From Clostridia bacterium (lineage in GTDB: Bacteria; Bacillota; Clostridia; Oscillospirales; CAG-382): DNA of 64,000 bases. Below the pieces are notes generated by a model. That model saw nothing but the letters and a program-made list of their open reading frames with translations. It ran no database searches and was not told the DNA's origin. The stretch covers positions 1-64,000 of the forward strand of contig JAFXBC010000035.1 in assembly GCA_017516825.1 (NCBI GenBank). The letters are read 5' to 3'. The first letter of the stretch is position 1. Each line of letters opens with the position of its first letter. Below are positions 58,042 to 64,000 of the stretch, piece by piece. Both the position numbers and the translations under genes were made by a program.

Positions 58042-59790
58042 ATGGAAAATATGGTAACTCTGACCATCGACGGCGTACAGGTAACTGTTCCGTCTACTTA
58101 TACCGTTCTTGATGCCGCAAGAGAAGCGGGCATCAACATTCCCACCCTTTGCTACCTGAAGGACGTAAACGCCATCGGCGCATGCCGTCTGTGCGTTGTT
58201 GAGATCCAGGGTGCAAGAGGTCTGCAGGCAGCCTGCGTTTCCCCCGTTGCAGAGGGGCAGGTGGTTTGCACCAACAACGAGAAGCTGAGAAAGTCCAGAA
58301 AGACCAACCTGGAGCTGATTCTGTCCAATCACAACCGCGAGTGCACCTCCTGCGTACGCAGCGGCAACTGTGAGCTGCAGAAGCTCTGCTTGGAGTACGG
58401 CGTTGACGAGTACCGTTTCGACGGCAACCTGTCCAGCGAGATGTACGACGACGTCAGCCCCTCTCTGGTACGTGACAACTCCAAGTGTATCAACTGCCGC
58501 CGTTGCGTTGCGGCTTGTAAGAATATGCAGGGCATCGGCGCCATCGGCGTTTCCGGCAGAGGCTTCAAGGCCGAGGTCGGCTGCGTTTACGGCGAGAGCC
58601 TGGCAGACAGCCCCTGCGTATACTGCGGCCAGTGTATCCTGGCTTGCCCCGTTGGCGCTCTGAAGGAAAAGGACAGCATCCAGGACGTTTACGCCGCATT
58701 CGCTGCAGGCAAGCACGTTGTGGTTCAGCCCGCTCCCGCAGTCCGCGCCACCATCGGCGAGGAATTCGGCTATCCCGTTGGCACCTCCGTCACCGGTAAG
58801 CTGGCTACCGCTCTCCGCCGTCTGGGCTTCGCAAAGGTATTTGACACCGACTTCGGTGCAGACCTGACCATTATGGAAGAGGGCACCGAGCTTCTGGGCA
58901 GACTCCAGAACGGCGGCGCACTTCCCATGATCACCTCCTGCTCTCCCGGTTGGATCAACTACTGCGAGACCTTCTACCCCGAATTCATCCCCAACCTGTC
59001 CTCCTGCAAGTCTCCCCACGAGATGGAAGGCGCTATGATCAAGACCTACTACGCCGAGAAGGCAGGCATTGATCCCAAGGACATCTACGTTGTCTCCGTT
59101 ATGCCCTGTACCGCCAAGAAGTTCGAGGCTCAGCGTCCCGAGCTGGGAAGCGGCGGTCTGAAGGACGTTGACGCAGTTCTCACCGTCCGCGAGCTGGCTA
59201 AGATGATCAAGAACGCAGGCATCGACTTCCGTCGTCTGCCCGATGGCGACTTTGATTCTCTCCTGGGCGAGTCCACCGGCGCGGCCGTTATCTTCGGCGC
59301 TACCGGCGGCGTTATGGAGGCTGCTCTCCGTACCGTTTACGAGAAGGTTACCGGCAAGGTTCTGGAAGACGTGAACTTCATGGCTGTCCGCGGCACCGAG
59401 GGTGTCAAGGAAGCCGAGATCGACCTGAACGGCACCAAGATCACCGTAGCTGTTGCCAACGGCACCAAGAATGCGGCCAAGGTTCTGGACGCTGTGAAGA
59501 ACGGCGAGAAGAACTACACCTTCATCGAGGTCATGGGCTGTCCCGGCGGTTGCGTATGCGGCGGCGGTACTCCCATCGTCAACGCTACCGACAAGTCCTA
59601 CATCGACCTGAAGGCTGAGCGCGCTAAGGCTCTGTACAACGAGGACGCTTCCAAGGCTGTCCGTAAGTCTCACGAGAACTCCGAAGTGAAGAAGATCTAC
59701 GAGGAGTTCCTGGGCGAGCCCAACTCTCACAAGGCTCACGAGCTGCTGCATACCCACTATGCCGCTCGTCCCAAGTACAGAAAGCACTAA
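58042..59790 (+). CDS. hydA: NADH-dependent [FeFe]-hydrogenase, catalytic subunit (HydA, trimeric group A)
   Basis: The 582-residue protein has an N-terminal [2Fe-2S] domain (IGACRLCVVEIQGARG), a His-ligated cluster (HNRECTSCVRSGNCELQKLC), and two [4Fe-4S] sites (CINCRRCVAACKN, CVYCGQCILACPVGAL). The H-cluster domain has all three signatures: L1 TSCSPGW near residue 297, L2 MPCTAKKFE, and L3 EVMGCPGGCVCGGG. No catalytic residue is missing. The chain ends with a short C-terminal helix (HELLHTHYAARPKYRKH). It forms or consumes H2 in fermentation. It lies 17 bases after hydB, behind GGGGAGGAG. Confidence 0.97.
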   Translation: MENMVTLTIDGVQVTVPSTYTVLDAAREAGINIPTLCYLKDVNAIGACRLCVVEIQGARGLQAACVSPVAEGQVVCTNNEKLRKSRKTNLELILSNHNRECTSCVRSGNCELQKLCLEYGVDEYRFDGNLSSEMYDDVSPSLVRDNSKCINCRRCVAACKNMQGIGAIGVSGRGFKAEVGCVYGESLADSPCVYCGQCILACPVGALKEKDSIQDVYAAFAAGKHVVVQPAPAVRATIGEEFGYPVGTSVTGKLATALRRLGFAKVFDTDFGADLTIMEEGTELLGRLQNGGALPMITSCSPGWINYCETFYPEFIPNLSSCKSPHEMEGAMIKTYYAEKAGIDPKDIYVVSVMPCTAKKFEAQRPELGSGGLKDVDAVLTVRELAKMIKNAGIDFRRLPDGDFDSLLGESTGAAVIFGATGGVMEAALRTVYEKVTGKVLEDVNFMAVRGTEGVKEAEIDLNGTKITVAVANGTKNAAKVLDAVKNGEKNYTFIEVMGCPGGCVCGGGTPIVNATDKSYIDLKAERAKALYNEDASKAVRKSHENSEVKKIYEEFLGEPNSHKAHELLHTHYAARPKYRKH

Positions 59791-59806
59791 TTCTCAAAGC
59801 AAACGC

Positions 59807-59837
59807 AAAGGAAGTCTCTTTTCGAGGCTTCCTTTTT
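59807..59837 (+). terminator. Terminator of the hydrogenase operon
   Basis: AAAGGAAG (59807-59814) pairs with CTTCCTTT (59828-59835), with four more inner pairs, followed by T residues. Confidence 0.85.
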
Positions 59838-59907
59838 GCATTTGATGATAACTTGTTAACATTTTTGCGGTAAACTAAGCGCGAAAGAAGACAAAGGAGG
59901 GGATACC

Positions 59908-60561
59908 GTGGCAAGGATCCTGATCGTGGAGGACGAGCCGACCATCAACAATCTGATCCGCATGAACCTGTCCCTGGGCGGGCATACCTGTACCCAGCGA
60001 TTTTCCGGGGAGGGGGTGGCGGAGCTGGCAGAGGAGACGGAATTCGACCTGGTGATCCTGGACGTGATGCTTCCGGGGGCGGACGGCTTTGAGATCGCTT
60101 CCCGCCTGAAGGGTACGCCCATGATCTTCGTCACCGCCAAGGACGGACTGAAGGACCGTCTGAAGGGATTGCGCCTGGGGGCGGACGACTATATCGTAAA
60201 GCCCTTTGAGATTTTGGAGCTGGTGGCCAGGGTGGACGCGGTGTTGCGCCGTACCGCAAGGACGGACACCACCTTCTCCTTCGACGGCATCACCGTGGAG
60301 TTTGCCCGCCGCAGAGTGCTGAAAAACGGGGCGGAGGTGAAGCTGAAGCCCAAGGAATACGAGCTTTTCGAGGCTTTGGTCCGCAACCGCAACCTGGCAC
60401 TCTCCAGGGAACAGCTGGTGGAAAAGGTGTGGGGTTACGATTACGAGGGAGAGTTGCGTACCGTGGACGTCCACATCCAAAAGCTGCGGCAGAAGCTGGG
60501 GCTGGGAGAGCGGCTGAAAACGGTGTACAAGCTGGGCTATCGGTTGGAGGTGGAGGTATGA
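59908..60561 (+). CDS. OmpR family response regulator
   Basis: A GTG start after AAAGGAGGGG opens a 217-residue protein. The receiver domain has the acidic pocket VEDE, phospho-acceptor Asp52 in VILDVMLPGADG, and the TAKD switch lysine region. The C-terminal winged helix carries VKLKPKEYELFEALVRN and the LRTVDVHIQKLRQKLG recognition segment. It is the first gene of a three-gene operon and overlaps the kinase start by four bases. Targets are unknown; the gene lies 117 bases downstream of hydA but behind a terminator. Confidence 0.95.
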   Translation: MARILIVEDEPTINNLIRMNLSLGGHTCTQRFSGEGVAELAEETEFDLVILDVMLPGADGFEIASRLKGTPMIFVTAKDGLKDRLKGLRLGADDYIVKPFEILELVARVDAVLRRTARTDTTFSFDGITVEFARRRVLKNGAEVKLKPKEYELFEALVRNRNLALSREQLVEKVWGYDYEGELRTVDVHIQKLRQKLGLGERLKTVYKLGYRLEVEV

Positions 60562-61883
60562 AGTTCTGGCAGAAAACCTATTTGTTCACCCTGATTCTGG
60601 TGCTGTTGTGCCAGGGCGGGGGGATCTTTGCCCTGGCCCGCTATACCTACGGCGGCATGACCAACGCGGAGGAAAACGCCTGCCGCGCCCAGTTCGTTTA
60701 TCTTTCCCGCCTGCTGGAGGCCGCTTTGGAGGGGGTGGACCCGGCAGAGGGCGAGGAGCAGTATCTGTGGCAGAACTTAGACGTGTTCGGCAAGCATTAC
60801 GGCAAAAGCGGGATCCGCCTGGCCGTCTATGCGGGGGAGAAACCGGTGTATTCCTCCTTCCCCTCGGACGTGCCCTATCAGCGAGACACCTTTTTGCAGA
60901 CCTACCTGGGCGGGGTGCGGTATTTCCTGGCGGAGGGTCCCTTGGAGGAGGCGCCTTACCGCGTCGTGCTGGGAAAGGATATCAGCAATCTGGACGACAC
61001 CTTCCGAAGTCTGACCCGTACGTTTTTGCTGATCTCCGCCTTGGTGTCCCTGCTTTTGGCGGTGAGCCTGTACTGGCTGTTGAAGCGGCTGACCACCCCC
61101 TTGGGAGCGCTGCAGGAGACGGCGGAGGCCATCGCAGGGGGTGAGCTGTCCCTCCGCGCCAAGGAAACGGGGGGAGACGAGTTTGCAAAGCTGGCAAAAA
61201 GCTTCAACGACATGGTGGAAAAGCTCCGTGAGGAGGCCGAGGCAAAGCAAATGCTTGTGGACAACATGGCCCACGAGCTGAGAACGCCACTGACGGGGAT
61301 CAAGGGCTACGGAGACTTTCTGCTCCGTGCCGCCGCCTCGGAGGAGGTGAAGCTGGAGGCCGCCCGCTGTATCGTAGCAGAGGCGGAGCGGCTGGAAAAG
61401 ATCTCCCGCACCCTGCTGGATACGGCCTATCTGCGGGCGGAGGGGATCACCTTGCAGGCGGTGGAGGCGGACGTCCTGCTTGGGGAAACGGCGGAACGCT
61501 TTGGAGAGCGGGGCGTGGAGATCGCCTTGGAAGCAAGCCCTTGCCCCGTTTTGGGAGACCCGTTGCTGTTGTCCTTGCTGTTTGACAATCTGACGGACAA
61601 CGCCGTGAAGTCCGGGGCCACCCGGGTAACCCTTTCCTGCAGGGAGGGAGAGGTCTCCGTCACCGACGACGGCAGAGGGATGACGGTGGAACAGCTTGCC
61701 CATATCACCCGTCCCTTCTACCGCACGGACAAAAGCCGTTCCCGGGGAGAAGGGGGCACGGGCTTGGGGCTTGCCCTTTGCAAGCAGATCGCCCTTTGCC
61801 ACGGGGCGAAGCTTTCCTTTACCTCCGCACCGGGAGAAGGAACTGCGGTGCGGGTGGCTTTTGAAAGGAGACAAGAGAAATGA
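60558..61883 (+). CDS. Membrane sensor histidine kinase
   Basis: The ATG at 60558 overlaps the regulator stop and gives 441 residues. Two membrane helices (about 8-28 and 155-175) enclose a ~125-residue extracytoplasmic sensor with no recognised family. A HAMP domain (LTTPLGALQETAEAIAGGEL) follows, then the H-box DNMAHELRTPLTGIKGYGDF with phosphorylated His239 and the ATPase domain (FDNLTDNAVKSG, DDGRGM, GGTGLGLALCKQIA). The signal is unknown. Confidence 0.94.
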   Translation: MKFWQKTYLFTLILVLLCQGGGIFALARYTYGGMTNAEENACRAQFVYLSRLLEAALEGVDPAEGEEQYLWQNLDVFGKHYGKSGIRLAVYAGEKPVYSSFPSDVPYQRDTFLQTYLGGVRYFLAEGPLEEAPYRVVLGKDISNLDDTFRSLTRTFLLISALVSLLLAVSLYWLLKRLTTPLGALQETAEAIAGGELSLRAKETGGDEFAKLAKSFNDMVEKLREEAEAKQMLVDNMAHELRTPLTGIKGYGDFLLRAAASEEVKLEAARCIVAEAERLEKISRTLLDTAYLRAEGITLQAVEADVLLGETAERFGERGVEIALEASPCPVLGDPLLLSLLFDNLTDNAVKSGATRVTLSCREGEVSVTDDGRGMTVEQLAHITRPFYRTDKSRSRGEGGTGLGLALCKQIALCHGAKLSFTSAPGEGTAVRVAFERRQEK

Positions 61884-63355
61884 AGAAGGAAAACGGAAGG
61901 ACGATTCTTTGGGCCGCCGTTTCCGTGGCAGTCTCCCTGGCGGTTCTGGCAGGGGTGCTGGTGGCGGCGGGGATGCCCTCCTCCCAAGGAACGCCCTACG
62001 ACGGCAGAGGGGTTTTTTCCCGCCGAGACGATCTTCCCCCCTCCGCGGAGCTGTTGGAGGAGAAATATTCCATTTACAACGTGGAGGAGGGAGAGGGGAG
62101 CTTGCGTTTGTTTTCCCCCGAGCAATGGGCCCTTCGGGAGCAAAAGCGGAAGGGGGGAGAGCGGTTTTTCCTCACCTATTGGGAGATTTTTTACCTGGTG
62201 GAGGACACCCGGACCCTTTACGAGAGCTACGACACCCTGCTTTTGACGGAAGAAAGATCTCTGCCCATCCACAAAACGGATATTTTTGATCTCAGCGCTG
62301 ATTTGGCATCCTTTGATCTGTGCGTAGAGCCTGTGAAGCGGGAGCTTGGGGCCATGGCTTACGGAGAGGCGCAGAAGGCTTTTGACCGAAAGCTGGAGGA
62401 GCTTCGGGCCATCCTGCTGTATCGCCTGTATATGCAGGACAGCGGGTGGCGGTTCGTGTACTACACCACGGGGGAGGACGGAACTTGCCGTGATCTGCGG
62501 GTGTCTGCCGTTTGGGATCGAACCTCCCCCTGTATGCTCACCCTTTCTCTGGACGAGGGAAGCGCCCAAAGTATACAGGCTTACGAGGACGCCCTGGCGG
62601 AGGATTGTCTGCGGAGGGCGAGAGGCGAATTGCCCTTGCATCCTCTTTTGCAGATCGAAATGGATCCCGCAACAGGCGGCCCCGGGTTGCAGATACTCCT
62701 TTGGGACACGGAGGAGTTGGAAAGCACCCGGCTTTTCCCGGGGGCATTGCTTGCATCCCAACGGCCGGTTCTTTACGAAGGCAAGTTGAAGATCGCCACC
62801 CGTGAGGGAACGGCGTTGGAGCTTTGGGAAGGGCAGGGAAAGATCTTGGAGGAGACCTTGGAAAAAGGATCTTGGAAGGACGGCGTGGTGGATTGCCTTC
62901 CCGCCTACACCATCACCCTTTTCGGGGGAGACGACTCCGCCTCGGCGGAATATACCTACCACCCGGGATGCGGCGTGGTGTTTGACAGGCGGAATCGGCG
63001 GTATCTGGAGCTGGGAGGCTTGGACAAGAAGGCGGTGGACCGTATGCTGGAGATCGCCACCGGAGCAAAAGCCCTCTACGGAGGAACGGTGTCCCTCCCC
63101 TGTGGGGACGGTGGTACCGTGTTCCTGTCAGACAGCCAGGGACGGCATCTTACCTCTCTGCTTTCTGCGGGGATCTGGGAGCCCGCAGGGGAGTACGGCT
63201 CCTTCCGTACCATTCTGATAGGGGAGACGGAGCTTATGTATGCCCGGGAGGAGGGCGTTGTGATCGACCCCGCCCGCGGGATGCAATTGCGCCTTTGCGA
63301 GAGAGAAAAAGCATTTTTTGAGGGGCTGTCGTTTTTGGATCCGGGGACCCTGTAA
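61880..63355 (+). CDS. Uncharacterised membrane-anchored extracytoplasmic protein of the two-component operon
   Basis: The start overlaps the kinase stop (ATGA), so it is translated with the sensor. The 491-residue protein has one N-terminal membrane helix (TILWAAVSVAVSLAVLAGVLVAA) and a large external region without a known domain (YWEIFYLVEDTRTLYES, AILLYRLYMQDSGWRFVYY, AYTITLFGGDDSASAEYTY). Its coupling to a histidine kinase suggests a ligand-binding or modulating partner, or the main regulated output. No catalytic motif was found. Confidence 0.78.
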   Translation: MKKENGRTILWAAVSVAVSLAVLAGVLVAAGMPSSQGTPYDGRGVFSRRDDLPPSAELLEEKYSIYNVEEGEGSLRLFSPEQWALREQKRKGGERFFLTYWEIFYLVEDTRTLYESYDTLLLTEERSLPIHKTDIFDLSADLASFDLCVEPVKRELGAMAYGEAQKAFDRKLEELRAILLYRLYMQDSGWRFVYYTTGEDGTCRDLRVSAVWDRTSPCMLTLSLDEGSAQSIQAYEDALAEDCLRRARGELPLHPLLQIEMDPATGGPGLQILLWDTEELESTRLFPGALLASQRPVLYEGKLKIATREGTALELWEGQGKILEETLEKGSWKDGVVDCLPAYTITLFGGDDSASAEYTYHPGCGVVFDRRNRRYLELGGLDKKAVDRMLEIATGAKALYGGTVSLPCGDGGTVFLSDSQGRHLTSLLSAGIWEPAGEYGSFRTILIGETELMYAREEGVVIDPARGMQLRLCEREKAFFEGLSFLDPGTL

Positions 63356-63362
63356 GACAACG

Positions 63363-63393
63363 AAAAAGAGCTTCCCGCAGGAGGCTCTTTTTT
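63363..63393. terminator. Bidirectional terminator between the two-component operon and spoIIIAH
   Basis: AAAAAGAGC (63363-63371) pairs with GCTCTTTTT (63384-63392), with T residues on either side depending on strand. Confidence 0.85.
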
Positions 63394-63398
63394 GATGC

Positions 63399-64000
63399 TT
63401 ACGCTTGTTCTTCCTCGGGGATCGTGTTTAAGATCACCCGAGTCCCCGTGGGGGAGATGCCGCTTTGCTGGTAGACGATCTCCACGATCTGGGCAAGCTC
63501 GGTCTCGCTGATCTCCGTGGTGTCCACGATGACGCTGCATTGATCCCCGGAGATCACCGCCACGCATTGGGGGATCCCCTTTGCCAGGGCCAAGGTCTCG
63601 ATGTTGGCTTCCGCCTCCATGTCCTTCATGATCTGAGCGATCTGCTCCAGGGCGTTTTCCTTTTCGTCGGGCAGGACGTCGGGGTTGTCGGCGATGCTTT
63701 GCAACACGGCGATGGCATCCTCCCGCACGGATTCACGGTTCAGCACCGTGACGGCCAGCAGATCCGAGGGATCCGTCACCGTGGGGGTCTCCCCGGATTC
63801 CTCCTGCTCCTGGTTCAGATCTCCCACAAGGACGGAATTCCCCAGCACCTTGCCGCTTTCCGATTCCGTACCCTGGGGGGTGCCGTCGGTAAAGCCTCCC
63901 AGCAGGGCGCTGACGGTGATGGCCACCGCCACCAGCAGAACGCACCCGCTTACCAGAAAGGCGCGGGAAGCCAACAGCTTGGGAATATCCACCTTTTTCA
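63399..64000 (-). CDS. spoIIIAH: Stage III sporulation protein AH (start just outside the window)
   Basis: About 200 residues are visible. A GTG at 63992 could start the protein, but it has no spaced ribosome-binding site. The frame continues upstream as AAG, AAA and the last two bases (TG) of a codon cut by the window edge, so the true start is probably an xTG whose first base is at 64001. One N-terminal membrane helix (FLVSGCVLLVAVAITVSALL) precedes an acidic linker and the SpoIIIAH domain (LLAVTVLNRESVREDAIAVLQ, IETLALAKGIPQCVAVISGDQCSVIVD, read as consecutive motifs). SpoIIIAH forms a ring with SpoIIQ across the mother cell-forespore membranes. The rest of the spoIIIA operon should lie to the right. 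Confidence 0.9.
   Translation of the reverse strand, partial: KKVDIPKLLASRAFLVSGCVLLVAVAITVSALLGGFTDGTPQGTESESGKVLGNSVLVGDLNQEQEESGETPTVTDPSDLLAVTVLNRESVREDAIAVLQSIADNPDVLPDEKENALEQIAQIMKDMEAEANIETLALAKGIPQCVAVISGDQCSVIVDTTEISETELAQIVEIVYQQSGISPTGTRVILNTIPEEEQA

Noticed and set aside
56126-59787. Long minus-strand reading frames antisense to hydB and hydA
   Set aside because: They mirror the strongly biased codons of the hydrogenase genes, whose metal-binding motifs are all intact; the antisense frames have no recognisable domains.

Overview
The window (about 58-60% G+C over most of its length) looks like chromosome of a spore-forming, obligately anaerobic member of the Clostridia, probably a gut-type Oscillospiraceae relative. 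Pointers are the spore-coat operon cotJA-cotJB-cotJC, a spoIIIAH gene at the right edge, a three-gene NAD-linked [FeFe]-hydrogenase, group II ECF transport parts, and several secreted proteins with dockerin, BspA-type leucine-rich-repeat and glycosidase domains. No plasmid, phage, insertion sequence, CRISPR array, rRNA or tRNA was seen. The family assignment is inference.

Layout. 1-6.1 kb: the end of an AT-richer kinase-like gene, cotJABC, a MATE exporter, and a three-gene FAD oxidoreductase operon resembling anaerobic glycerol-3-phosphate dehydrogenase with a DUF1667 partner. 6.2-16.8 kb: a membrane-anchored surface protein with a 12-copy SEDPAP array behind a clear promoter and palindrome, asnB, polA, a small methyltransferase between two matching hairpins, a membrane-anchored degenerate M23 protein, and a chromate-transporter pair. 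16.8-20.3 kb: uracil permease, upp, and an RsmF-like rRNA methyltransferase broken by one frameshift. 20.3-31.4 kb: an accessory block with a very large dockerin/BspA/Cys-repeat protein, a dockerin-metzincin-MORN protein, a cell-anchored GH20 glycosidase, a Gfo/Idh/MocA oxidoreductase and two unknown proteins.

31.5-49.8 kb is almost entirely minus strand and mostly housekeeping: bioY, a TGS-less thrS, a BadF-type sugar kinase, mscL, a DUF1858 protein, a P-type-ATPase-like protein that has lost its catalytic motifs, a Clp ATPase, pgsA, a CvpA-like protein, a DUF5711-like protein, truA-ecfT-ecfA (both ECF ATPases fused in one chain), a methyltransferase, and ruvB-ruvA-ruvC. 49.9-55.3 kb: a dockerin cysteine-peptidase-like protein, an AraC regulator translationally coupled to a second BspA surface protein, and a 75-bp tandem repeat array. 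55.4-59.8 kb: the hydrogenase operon behind a perfect consensus promoter. 59.9-63.4 kb: a two-component system coupled to an unknown membrane-anchored protein. The right edge holds spoIIIAH.

How it works together (inference): the hydrogenase disposes of fermentation electrons. The GH20 enzyme and the BadF kinase would fit N-acetylhexosamine scavenging. The three dockerin proteins imply a cohesin scaffold elsewhere in the genome. The fused EcfA and EcfT would energise substrate-binding components such as BioY. Many gene junctions are ATGA overlaps, and the vegetative promoters are close to TTGACA/TATAAT with 16-18 bp spacers. The most unusual items are the P-type-ATPase pseudoenzyme, the 75-bp array, the dockerin-metzincin-MORN fusion, and a CTACGAAAGG leader element at a fixed 13-nt distance from three unrelated start codons.
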